Assembly (NCBI GenBank): GCA_022563255.1
Contig: JADFNS010000014.1
Location: 1-64,000, forward strand
Length of the DNA stretch: 64,000 bases
Direction: 5' to 3'
Source: Pseudomonadota bacterium
GTDB taxonomy: Bacteria > Pseudomonadota > Gammaproteobacteria > Steroidobacterales > Woeseiaceae
Part shown: positions 7,368-15,897 of the stretch, piece by piece
How positions within the stretch are numbered: the stretch's first letter is position 1
Layout of the letters: every line of letters starts with the position of its first letter
Notes under the pieces: generated by a model
What the model was told of the DNA's origin: nothing
The model's database searches: none
The model's input: the letters and a program-made list of their open reading frames with translations, nothing else
Translations under genes and position numbers: made by a program

Positions 7368-8404
7368 ACCCGAGCCGGCCAAGGAAGCCTATGTCTGGAT
7401 CTGGTTGCCTGACAAGACCGACCCAGTTGTCGCTGGACGCATCGAAGCAGATGGCGATCAATACGTTTTCAACTATGGTAAATCCTATCTGGGCCGTTCC
7501 GACCGAATGCCTATTTACCTGCCGGAGTTACCGCTTGAGGCAGGGGCAATAACTCCCGAAGAGGGCCTGTCTATGGTGGGGGCTCTTCGTGATGGTCTAT
7601 CCGATGCTTGGGGACGGCGAGTCATAATCAACCAGATAACGGGTTACAGGGGCAAGGTTGCACAAGAGGTCGAGTTTGATGAATTGACCTATATGCTGGC
7701 GTCTGGCTCAGATCGAATTGGTGCACTCGATTTTCAGGCATCGGCAACAAACCATGTACCGAGGTCTGTCAATGTGGCAAGTCTGGAGGAGCTTATGGCG
7801 TCGGCTGACAGGGTTGAGAAAGGAGTGCCTTTGACGCCGGAACTTGATCAGGCACTCTGTCATGGGAGTTCCATCGGTGGCGCCCGACCGAAAGCGACAA
7901 TTCAAGACGGCGAAAGAAAGTACATAGCAAAATTTTCTTCGATCAGTGATACCTATGCCATAGTCAAAGCGGAGTTTCTTGCGATGCGCCTCGCCAAGCT
8001 CGCTGGATTGTCTGTTGCTCCGGTCAGGCTTGTCAGGGCATCCGGCAAGGACGTTATCTTGATCGAACGCTTTGATCGTGAGCGAAAGGATGAAAACTGG
8101 ACGCGCCGCGCTGTTGTCTCTGCACTGACAATCTTTGGCCTTGATGAAATGATAGCGCGCTATGCAAGCTATGAAGATCTGGCCGAGGCAGTCCGCCACC
8201 GCTTCACCGACCCAGAGGCAACCCTACGCGAACTTTTTGGACGGAATTGCGCTATCTCTAACACCTGCCTTTGATATCTGCCCACAGCTACGGATGGGAC
8301 GCGAAGGCGATTGTTCAAGGCCAAGTCGATTGTATCCGCAGGAACTGGAACAACGCTTGCGATGAAGCGAAAGTACAGAAAGGATGTTGCTTAATCCGCT
8401 GTAG
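7357..8404 (+). pseudogene. hipA: HipA-like kinase toxin with deleted catalytic loop and frameshifts
   Basis: The first 300 codons are a good HipA N-terminal and kinase domain: WIWLPD..., LRDGLSDAWGRR, the SGSDRIGAL block, SSIGGARPKA (glycine-rich loop), KYIAKF, VKAEFLAMRLAKLAGL and LIERFDR. After TLRELFGR the frame is lost. The next piece, in another frame, is FLDGIALSLTPAFDICPQ, the metal-binding AFD segment that normally follows the catalytic loop. The loop itself, with the NTDDH-type catalytic Asp and about 20 residues, is gone. A third frame continues with VDCIRRNWNNACDEAK and then ERMLLNPL, the normal C-terminus, to a TAG at 8402-8404, implying further deletions. HipA phosphorylates glutamyl-tRNA synthetase or related targets; this copy cannot be active. 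Confidence 0.85.
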
Positions 8405-8599
8405 TTCCTTGAAAAATTTGAACTATCGTGTAGCGTACATGCTCAAGCATGACTATCCGCGGCTCCCTAAGATGGCGCGCTGACACTCGCATCGTTTTTG
8501 GCGTGTCAATGTTGGCAATGGCCCGTCTTCGGGCATGGTTCCCTGTAGCCAGTACAATTGCTTTTCGTCTGAAAGCGAAATCAATGAGGCTGACAGATC

Positions 8600-11500
8600 T
8601 TGATTAGTGTCTACAACGAAACCTGGCGAGGCCGCTGCCGCATTGCAATGGCGGTTGTTGCCCTGATCCTTCTGGGCGCCGGCGCGGCCGAAGCGGCCAC
8701 AATCTCCGGGACGGCTTTCACCGACGAGGGCATCACCAACGCCGGGGCCGGGCGCACTATCCGGCTGATCGTGAACGGCGTCGAGCTCGGCAACGACGTG
8801 ACCGACGCAAGCGGCGCCTACTCCATCACGGCGTCGATCAATCCCGGCGACCCCATGCTGGTCTATATCGACGGGTCGGTCCACGGGACGACCGTGACGG
8901 TCTCCGACGGGGCAGACCTCGCCGGACTGGACCTCTACGATGAGCACGTCATCGCCCGGCACGACAACGGCGGGACGCTCAGCAACGCCGACATGGATAC
9001 CGCCAAGGGCGCTTTCAGCGACCCCGATATCAAGTACTCGGTCACGGCGGGAGTATTAACCATTGGCAAACCAGATGAGCTCTTCGTGCCGACAGGGCAC
9101 ACCTTCGCACCCGGCGGGGATGTGACCGTAGATGACCTCAAGATCAGAGGAACGATCGATGCTGGCGCCAACACCTTCACCGTGGAGCTTGACTGGGACG
9201 CCGGTTCCGGCGCCTTCATCAATGCCGGCTCTTCGACGATCACCTTCGTCGGCAACTTCGATAGCGTCTTTATCCCGGGTGCGTCGACCTACGGCAGTCT
9301 TGACATCGACAAAGGCAATAGCGGCAAGATGGTCTCTGTTGCCTCGCCCTCGCTGACCCTGGCCGCTGCGAGTTCGCTTGCGATCAACGTCGGCAACTTC
9401 GATCTGGCGGGAAACGATCTCGATCTCGGTGCCGGAAGCAGCTTTTCCAACGACGGCACCCTCAGGCTTGAAGGTGGCGAGACCGTCACTAACCTGGTCA
9501 ACGACACCGATTCGGGAGAGGTGATCTACAACGGCGGTTCGAGCTATACGGGGCTCGCCGCTGGAGACAACTATTACCTTCTGACATTCGACAACTCTGC
9601 AGGGACCTGGACCCTCGATAACAACCTGGATGTCAATTCGGAACTCGACGTAAAAAGGGGAACTCTCGATGTGTCTCCATCGAACTACTCCATCAACGTC
9701 GCTGGAAATTTCTCCAAACAGGGTGGGGGGAATTTCGTGCCACAGAGCGGGACCGTCACTCTGGACGGATCAAACCAGGAGATCACCGGCAGCCTGATAT
9801 TCTACAATCTTGTAAAGATCGTTTCTTCTCCCGACACATTGACGTTCAACGAAGGTGATACGACGACCGTCAATGGCACGGCAACTTTGCAGGGCGCTTC
9901 GGGGGCGCTTCTTTCGCTGCGCTCCAACACCCCGGGGTCTACCGTCTTTTTCACTTTGAGTGCCGGTGCCACAAAGAACATCAGCTTCGTGGACGTCCAG
10001 GACTCGGACGCGTCGGGATCGGACGCATCGCTGACGCCGATCGATCCGGCCAGCTCCGTGGACAGCGGAAATACGATTGACTGGTTCTCCATCCTCCCCC
10101 CAACCATCACCCTCAGCAAGAGCGCCGACGTCACTACAGCCATACCCGGCGATACCATCACCTACACGCTGACCTACGGCAACACCGGGTCCGGCGATGC
10201 CACCAACCTGGTGATCACCGATACCATCCCGGCCAACACCACGCTGGTCCCCGGCAGCATTAGCGGCGGTGGGACGGAGAGCGGCGGCGTCATTACCTGG
10301 AATCTCGGGCCGTTGCTGGCCGGGCAAATTAATCGAACCGTCACCTTCGCCGTCACGGTCGACGCCGGTGTCCTGGCGGGGGTTGTCATCGACAATGACG
10401 CGACCGCAAATTTCGATGATTCCGGCGGAGCACCGCAAACACCCGTCACATCCAACACCCTGAACATCACCATCGACCAGGTGGGTGGGGTCTCGGTTGA
10501 ACCGGACCAGTTTCAATCCGTGAACTCGTCAACCGGGACGCAGGTGAGCTACACCTTCACGGTGACCAACACGGGAAATGGCAACGACGAGTTCGATCTG
10601 AGCTTACAGAAAAACGGTCCGAACTTCTGGCCCTCGGAACTTCTCGATGCGACCGGTACGGTCCTGATGGCCCAGGATACCGACGCCGATGGCATCTGGG
10701 ACTTCGTCGACCCCACCTTCGACTTCGATGCGGATGGTTTGCCCGACACCGGGACCCTGGCGGCCGGGGCCACGCTGGATGTGATTCTCCGTTTGACGGT
10801 GCCTCCCGGAACGACCCCCGGGGACCAGGAGATCACCTCGTTGGTCGGCACCTCCCACTTCGGCCCCGTGGATGACCGGGCAACGGCGACTTCCACGGCG
10901 ACATCGAATGTCAACCAGGCGGTAATTTCGTTCACGAAAGGCGATACCCCCGATCCGGTGCTTTCGAACTCGACGATCACCTATACGTTGAACTACAGCA
11001 ACACCGGAAGCAAGCAGGTAACCGGTCTGGTTATTGTGGACAGCATTCCGGCGGGCGTAACGTTTGTCGCCGGCAGTGCCTTCGGCGAGTCCGGCGTGAC
11101 CATCGAGTTCTCCATCAATAACGGCGCAACATGGGGCGCCGAACCCGCTGACCCCACGACGGTCACTGATATCCGCTGGACAGTTGGCAACCTCAAGAAA
11201 GACAGCGGCGTGCAAACCGCGGGCTTCGTGGTTCAACCTGATATCGCTCTGCCGGATGGCAGTGTCATCGATAATATCGCCACGCTTAGCAATAATGATT
11301 TGCCCGATATCACGGCGACGGCCTCCACCACCGTCCGCTCGGCTGTCGCGTTTACCGACAGCACCAAGACGGTAATGCCCACACTGGCAAGCCCGGGCGC
11401 TACGCTGCTCTACACGATTTTTGTGACCAACAGCGGGGTCGCCGCCGGGACCAACGTCGTCGTCACCGACCTTTTGCCCCCCCAAACAAGCTATGTGCCA

Positions 11501-13639
11501 GGCTCGATTACCGGCCTGGGGGCAGATGACAGTGGGACTCCCACCCTGAGCTGGAACCTGGGAGTGGTCCCGGCCGGAACGACTATAGGGCCTCTGACCT
11601 ATCAGGTTGTTGTCGATAACCCGGTCGCAGCCGGCACTTTTTTTATTGAGAACGTGGCGAGAATAGACAGCGATGAGACGCTCCCCGCCAATACCACCAA
11701 AGCCACAACGGTGCTCACCGGCGCACCGTTGTTTTCCGGCAGCACCAAGACCGCCCAGGACTTGGATGGGGGATCTCTTTTGGTTGGAGATACCATCGAA
11801 TACCGCGTTGACGTGATCAATACGGGCGACATGAACGCCTCGGGTGTGGTGGTAACGGATATTGTTCCGGCCGATACCACCTATGTCCCGGGTTCTATCA
11901 CCGGGTCCGGCGCCGACGATACTGCGGCTCCGAACCTGAGCTGGAGCATCGGCAATCTTGCGGTGGGGGTTCCGTCGGTGGTCACCTTCCGTGCCACTGT
12001 CAACGGCGGGGTTCCGGTCGGGACACAGATAAGCAACCTGGCGCAGATCGCCAGCGATCAAACCGCCACGATATCAACTCCGCCGGTTACTAACACGGTC
12101 GGCGGCGGCATGACAGGCACTATTCAGAGCACGAACCCCATTGTGCCGGGCGCGAGCGTGCTGATCAGGATCACGGACGCCGATCTGAATACCGACAGCG
12201 CAACGTTGCAAAGTTTCTCCGAAACAACAACCAATACCGTGACCGGAGAAACCGAATTATTGCTCTACACGGAAACCGGGCCGAATACCGGTACCTTCGA
12301 AGCAACGGTATTGACCGTCTTCGGGATCGTTGCGGGTACCAATGATGATGGGATCTTCAACGTCCAGGCCGGTGATACTCTGGAGACCACCTATAACGAT
12401 GCGCTGACCAGTTCGGGAGCACCGGGAACCGCGACGGCGACAACGGTCGTCACCAGTCCCGGCGTTACCGGGACACTAGTCTCTACCACGCCGATCAATC
12501 CGGGCGATATCGTCACGATTACCCTGACGGATGCCGATCTTAATGTTGATCCCGGCGTCGCGGAAACAATCATTCTAACCACCACCAACTCGGTCACCGG
12601 GGAAAGCGAAACGCTCGTCTATACTGAAACCGGCGTCAATACCGGGGTCTTTACCGCAACCGTCGCTACCGTGTTCGGTATCGTTGCCGGAACCGACGAT
12701 GACGGCACCTTCAATGTGCAGGCCGGCGACAGTTTGAGCACCATTTATAACGATGCAGTAACCGCCACAGGAGGCCCTGGTGTGGCGGTAGCCACAACCG
12801 ATGTTTTGAGTGCGGGAGTCTCCGGCACAATCTCGTCTACGCCAACGATTTTTGCCTTTGATGTCGTTACCTTTACGCTGACCGATGCCGATCTGGATAC
12901 CGACCCGGGCGTCGCGGAAACAATCATTCTAACCACCACCAACTCGGTCACCGGGGAAAGCGAAGCACTCGTCTATACTGAAACCGGCGTCAATACCGGG
13001 GTCTTTACCGCAACCGTCGCCACCGTGTTTGGAACCACCGCGGGAACCGACGATGATGGCAGCTTTAATGTACAGGCTGGCGACAGCCTGACCACCACTT
13101 ACAATGATGCGATCAGCGGCACCGGCGGACCGGCAACGGACATCGCAACAACGAATGTTTTGGCCGGTGTGCCAGCTATACAAAACATAAAAACCGTCTC
13201 CACACTTGAAGATCCGGTCAACGGATTAACCAATCCGAAAGCCATACCGGGCGCGATTGTGCTGTATACGGTTCAGTTGACAAATTTCGGTACCGGGCCG
13301 GCGGACGCTGACAGCGTGACGATTACCGACCCGATCCCGACCGGCCTGTCCTTGCGGGTTGTCGATTACGATGGCGGCAACCCCGGGCCGGTCGCGTTCG
13401 TGGACGGCTCGCCGTCAAGTGGTCTGAGCTACACATTCGCGAGTCTCGGGAGCAGCACCGATGACATCGAGTTCTCCAACGACGGCGGCGGCACCTGGAC
13501 CTACACCCCGGTGGATTCCGGCGATGGCAGCGATCCGGCGGTTACCGACATCCGCATCAATCCCAAGGGGATTTTCGTGGGGCCCAGCGGGGGCGGCGAT
13601 CCGAATTTCGAGGTGCAATTCAAAGCCATCGTTCGATAG
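8600..13639 (+). CDS. Giant exported DUF11 repeat protein
   Basis: The frame codes for up to 1679 residues. The annotated start is TTG 8600; GTG 8609 or ATG 8648 are alternatives. The TTG or GTG keeps the basic stretch (RGRCR) before the hydrophobic signal peptide, which ends near GAAEAA. Residues about 25-500 are a beta-rich region with repeated GxxTV and NxGxLxL patterns. From about 504 there are several DUF11 (TIGR01451-type) Ig-like repeats, recognisable by TYTLTYGNTGSG, VITDTIPANT and LVPGSI, starting near residues 504, 775, 915 and 1042. Three 118-residue repeats fill about 1173-1526, and a last DUF11-type domain ends the protein. No LPXTG, PEP-CTERM or barrel anchor is seen. A surface or secreted structural/adhesive role is inferred. 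It is flanked on both sides by broken genes. Confidence 0.8.
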   Translation: MISVYNETWRGRCRIAMAVVALILLGAGAAEAATISGTAFTDEGITNAGAGRTIRLIVNGVELGNDVTDASGAYSITASINPGDPMLVYIDGSVHGTTVTVSDGADLAGLDLYDEHVIARHDNGGTLSNADMDTAKGAFSDPDIKYSVTAGVLTIGKPDELFVPTGHTFAPGGDVTVDDLKIRGTIDAGANTFTVELDWDAGSGAFINAGSSTITFVGNFDSVFIPGASTYGSLDIDKGNSGKMVSVASPSLTLAAASSLAINVGNFDLAGNDLDLGAGSSFSNDGTLRLEGGETVTNLVNDTDSGEVIYNGGSSYTGLAAGDNYYLLTFDNSAGTWTLDNNLDVNSELDVKRGTLDVSPSNYSINVAGNFSKQGGGNFVPQSGTVTLDGSNQEITGSLIFYNLVKIVSSPDTLTFNEGDTTTVNGTATLQGASGALLSLRSNTPGSTVFFTLSAGATKNISFVDVQDSDASGSDASLTPIDPASSVDSGNTIDWFSILPPTITLSKSADVTTAIPGDTITYTLTYGNTGSGDATNLVITDTIPANTTLVPGSISGGGTESGGVITWNLGPLLAGQINRTVTFAVTVDAGVLAGVVIDNDATANFDDSGGAPQTPVTSNTLNITIDQVGGVSVEPDQFQSVNSSTGTQVSYTFTVTNTGNGNDEFDLSLQKNGPNFWPSELLDATGTVLMAQDTDADGIWDFVDPTFDFDADGLPDTGTLAAGATLDVILRLTVPPGTTPGDQEITSLVGTSHFGPVDDRATATSTATSNVNQAVISFTKGDTPDPVLSNSTITYTLNYSNTGSKQVTGLVIVDSIPAGVTFVAGSAFGESGVTIEFSINNGATWGAEPADPTTVTDIRWTVGNLKKDSGVQTAGFVVQPDIALPDGSVIDNIATLSNNDLPDITATASTTVRSAVAFTDSTKTVMPTLASPGATLLYTIFVTNSGVAAGTNVVVTDLLPPQTSYVPGSITGLGADDSGTPTLSWNLGVVPAGTTIGPLTYQVVVDNPVAAGTFFIENVARIDSDETLPANTTKATTVLTGAPLFSGSTKTAQDLDGGSLLVGDTIEYRVDVINTGDMNASGVVVTDIVPADTTYVPGSITGSGADDTAAPNLSWSIGNLAVGVPSVVTFRATVNGGVPVGTQISNLAQIASDQTATISTPPVTNTVGGGMTGTIQSTNPIVPGASVLIRITDADLNTDSATLQSFSETTTNTVTGETELLLYTETGPNTGTFEATVLTVFGIVAGTNDDGIFNVQAGDTLETTYNDALTSSGAPGTATATTVVTSPGVTGTLVSTTPINPGDIVTITLTDADLNVDPGVAETIILTTTNSVTGESETLVYTETGVNTGVFTATVATVFGIVAGTDDDGTFNVQAGDSLSTIYNDAVTATGGPGVAVATTDVLSAGVSGTISSTPTIFAFDVVTFTLTDADLDTDPGVAETIILTTTNSVTGESEALVYTETGVNTGVFTATVATVFGTTAGTDDDGSFNVQAGDSLTTTYNDAISGTGGPATDIATTNVLAGVPAIQNIKTVSTLEDPVNGLTNPKAIPGAIVLYTVQLTNFGTGPADADSVTITDPIPTGLSLRVVDYDGGNPGPVAFVDGSPSSGLSYTFASLGSSTDDIEFSNDGGGTWTYTPVDSGDGSDPAVTDIRINPKGIFVGPSGGGDPNFEVQFKAIVR
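12116..13177 (+). repeat. Three tandem 354-bp (118-codon) repeats
   Basis: Units begin at 12116, 12470 and 12824 and are exactly 354 bases apart, each starting with a GT(I/L) codon set followed by S(T)xPI, LTDADLN, VYTETG(V)NTG, DDDGxFNVQAGDSL and TTYNDA. Units 2 and 3 share a stretch of about 120 bases (near 12554-12675 and 12908-13029) that is nearly identical at the nucleotide level, while unit 1 has diverged more. This points to a recent duplication or gene conversion of units 2 and 3. Confidence 0.9.
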
Positions 13640-14379
13640 CGCATCGGCAATGTCTCGATTCAGCATCCCAAGCCCGGCCTTAAAGCTCTTTTCGAAAACG
13701 TCACCCTGCGCCTTCGCCGCCTCGTACGCGAGCGTGATGTCGGACGGTCGATCTTGAAGAAGAACTCGAAACATCTGCTCTGCCTGGCTTCGGTCTTGCC
13801 GCGCTTTGGCCGCAAACGCGGCCGGGCGATGGTACATTCACTAAGATGCCATGACCGTGCAAAAGAACAGCGGGCTGATGTCAAGGATCAGCTGGCCCAG
13901 ATTGATCGTTGATCGGGGACGAGGCAACGCGAGCGTGTAGCGGTTGTCAGCCGCGACATCAATGTCCTGGGTTCCGCTATCGCTGGCCCACGACACACCG
14001 AGCATGTTCGAATAGGCGCGAAACGCGACTGTGCCGACCAACACGGCGCCGGCAAGAAATACGCCGTTACGCTCAAGCAAAGAGAGGACCTTCCTTCGCC
14101 TCTTCCGGGAGGTGTCATACCGCCGGCGACGAGCATGCTGACGAGCCGTCGTCGTAACTCGCGATCATCGGCGTTTGATTCCCAGGCACTTTTCTCGTCT
14201 TCAATCCGGTCGAGCAGTTCAGTCGTCTCCTCCCCGAGATAATGCTCTCGTCGCGTAGTGCCGATGCTGATATACGGGTACCAGTACCGTTTGCCGCCGA
14301 TCATCTTGGACTTGAACGACAAATTGGAACCGTCCGAGACAGGTCGGACGCAGTTTTGCATCAGTTCGCTGTACTGCAC
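13640..14379 (-). pseudogene. GSU2403-type nucleotidyltransferase (NTP_transf_8-like), fragmented
   Basis: Three minus-strand frames hold consecutive pieces of one gene. The first, from the ATG at 14379, has KMIGGKRYWYPYISIGTTRREHYLG and RRLVSMLVAGGM. A shift near 14085 leads to the second: KVLSLLERNGVFLAGAVLVGTVAFRAYSNMLGV and TQDIDVA, which holds the acidic nucleotidyltransferase motif. That frame decays after RYTLALPRP and stops at 13841. The third, from about 13837, has RPAAFAAKARQDRSQAEQMFRVLLQDRP, which resembles the family C-terminal helices. A large middle part is missing, and the C-terminal frame runs on into the antisense of the giant gene without its own stop near 13640. Family members are about 330-350 residues; their role is unclear, though some sit in toxin-antitoxin-like contexts. 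Confidence 0.65.
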
Positions 14380-14414
14380 CAGGACGCTGTTGGATGCTGC
14401 TCATTCGGACTATT

Positions 14415-14446
14415 TTATACCGTAAAATAAAGAAATTGCGGTATAA
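14415..14446. promoter_or_regulatory. Inverted repeat TTATACCG/CGGTATAA
   Basis: Perfect 8-base arms TTATACCG (14415-14422) and CGGTATAA (14439-14446) with a 16-base AT-rich spacer lie just upstream of the former start of the broken nucleotidyltransferase gene. The position and symmetry fit an operator or promoter element of that gene; the regulator is unknown. Confidence 0.35.
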
Positions 14447-14524
14447 GGATTTTTGGGCGGTCTGATCACTTCGATTACCGTGCTGCAGGAATATTTCGAC
14501 GGTGTCGTCCGTCATTATTACCAA

Positions 14525-14554
14525 TTGACAGGATCACCCCGAACGACATACAAA
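14525..14554 (+). promoter_or_regulatory. Candidate sigma-70 promoter for aprMBA
   Basis: A perfect -35 hexamer TTGACA is at 14525-14530, with a weak -10 TACAAA at 14549-14554 after 18 bases. The aprM start is 54 bases further on. A second -10-like TATACT at 14569-14574 has no good -35. The call is by eye only. Confidence 0.3.
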
Positions 14555-14607
14555 TTAGAAAAATCGAATATACTAAGTCGGTCAGAATCGTCCACTGGGG
14601 TAAATTA

Positions 14608-15393
14608 ATGTTCACGAGCAATCCGTACGCTGAGCTTGCAGCGTTCATAGCGCCCTCTGTCATGCAGACTTACATCGTCGTCATGATGATCCTGGTAGCG
14701 GTTGGCACGATATACGACGTTCTTCACAAGAAGAGCGCGAAGTATTTCTTGAACAATATGCGCAAGGCGAAGGACAACGTGACGCGGGAAGTGGGCGGCG
14801 GAGAAATGGTGTCCCTGGCGATCCAGACCGTTGTTGTGGATGTGCTGACGTCCGGTGAATTCTGCAATGTGCGGCGCAGAATTGCACACCTCCTGACAAT
14901 GTACGGTTTTGTGGCGTACGTGGCCGCGACCGCCATCATGATCTTTTACTACTCGACGCTCGATACTCCGGCGCCCGCCATCCTGCCGCAATTGTGGACC
15001 ATCGGGGCCCTGATGATTTGCCTCGGCGGGTACTGGTTCTGGTTCTTCATTCGGGTTGACGTCGCCGCCGAGGGCAATTCGCGGTTTCGCATTGTGCGTG
15101 CCGACCTGTTCGTCCTCTCGCTGATCGCGAGTGCAACCTTCGGTCTGCTCTGGGCGTATCTGCAGTCGACAGGCAATTCGTGGGCGATGGTGCTTTTCGG
15201 TTTGCATGTCATCGCCACGACCGTGCTGTTCGGAGCCGTTCCATGGTCCAAGTTCGCACACATGTTCTTCAAGCCCGCAGCGGCTTTCGAGAAACGCTTG
15301 TCGGCAGCGAACGGTTCGCGAAACAACTTGCCGGCCCCTGCCGATAAACCTGAAACATTTGGCAACGCAGGCCAACAGTCACACCATTACTAA
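14608..15393 (+). CDS. aprM: Adenylylsulfate reductase membrane anchor AprM
   Basis: A 261-residue integral membrane protein encoded directly before aprB and aprA. About six hydrophobic helices can be seen, for example YIVVMMILVAVG near residue 22, LLTMYGFVAYVAATAIMIFYY near 92, and VLFGLHVIATTVLFG near 195. The segment GEFCNVRRRIAHLLTMYGFV matches the heme-b/quinone-type membrane subunits linked to APS reductase. In sulfur oxidisers AprM is thought to take electrons from AprBA during sulfite-to-APS oxidation and pass them to the quinone pool, replacing the QmoABC complex. The start at ATG 14608 is preceded by GGGG seven bases upstream. The C-terminal 40 residues are hydrophilic and cytoplasmic. 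Confidence 0.85.
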   Translation: MFTSNPYAELAAFIAPSVMQTYIVVMMILVAVGTIYDVLHKKSAKYFLNNMRKAKDNVTREVGGGEMVSLAIQTVVVDVLTSGEFCNVRRRIAHLLTMYGFVAYVAATAIMIFYYSTLDTPAPAILPQLWTIGALMICLGGYWFWFFIRVDVAAEGNSRFRIVRADLFVLSLIASATFGLLWAYLQSTGNSWAMVLFGLHVIATTVLFGAVPWSKFAHMFFKPAAAFEKRLSAANGSRNNLPAPADKPETFGNAGQQSHHY

Positions 15394-15435
15394 TCAACCC
15401 ATCGTTGATCTCCGCTACAAGAGGAACGGAACGTC

Positions 15436-15897
15436 ATGCCCACATTTGTTTATATGACTCGCTGCGACGGTTGCGGACAATGCGTCGATATCTGCCCATC
15501 CAACATTATGCACATCGATACCACCAGTCGTCGTGCCTATAACATCGAGCCCAATATGTGCTGGGAGTGCTACGCCTGTGTGAAGGCGTGCCCGCAGGAT
15601 GCCATCGATGTTCGCGGTTATTCCGACTTTGCGCCCCTGGGTCACAGTGTTCGGGTGCTCCGCGAAGAGGAGAAGGCCACGATCTCCTGGAAGATCAAGT
15701 TCCGCGACGGCCGCGAGAAAAATTTCGAGTCCCCGATCCGAACCACGAAATGGGGCTCCATCAAGTGTGCGTCCGATTATGAAGCGCCCAGCCAGGATGC
15801 CATCAATTCCCAGGAACTCGCGCACGAACCGGACGGACTCAATATCAAGGAGCTGCCCGCGTTGAAGCCGGATCAGTTCAAAGTAGGAGTGCTTTGA
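15436..15897 (+). CDS. aprB: Adenylylsulfate reductase beta subunit AprB
   Basis: A 153-residue iron-sulfur protein with two 4Fe-4S sites: Cys10-Cys13-Cys16-Cys20 (CDGCGQC...CP) and Cys42-Cys45-Cys48-Cys52 (CWECYAC...CP). These carry electrons between the FAD of AprA and the membrane partner. The remaining part, with YSDFAPLGHSVRVLREE, is the AprB-specific tail that wraps around the alpha subunit. The ATG is preceded by AAGAGGAA. The stop overlaps the start of aprA (TGATG), which indicates translational coupling and a one-to-one complex. Confidence 0.95.
   Translation: MPTFVYMTRCDGCGQCVDICPSNIMHIDTTSRRAYNIEPNMCWECYACVKACPQDAIDVRGYSDFAPLGHSVRVLREEEKATISWKIKFRDGREKNFESPIRTTKWGSIKCASDYEAPSQDAINSQELAHEPDGLNIKELPALKPDQFKVGVL

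Noticed and set aside
8481-8508. Inverted repeat TGACAC/GTGTCA before the giant gene
   Set aside because: Six-base arms with a 16-base spacer are expected by chance; no T-run or operator context.
10604-12061. Long minus-strand open frame (485 codons)
   Set aside because: It is antisense to the DUF11 protein; the composition (many Arg, Gly, Asp, His) is a product of GC-rich repeat codons, and no family motif is visible.
14605-15375. Minus-strand open frame (256 codons)
   Set aside because: Antisense to aprM; no domain and biased composition.
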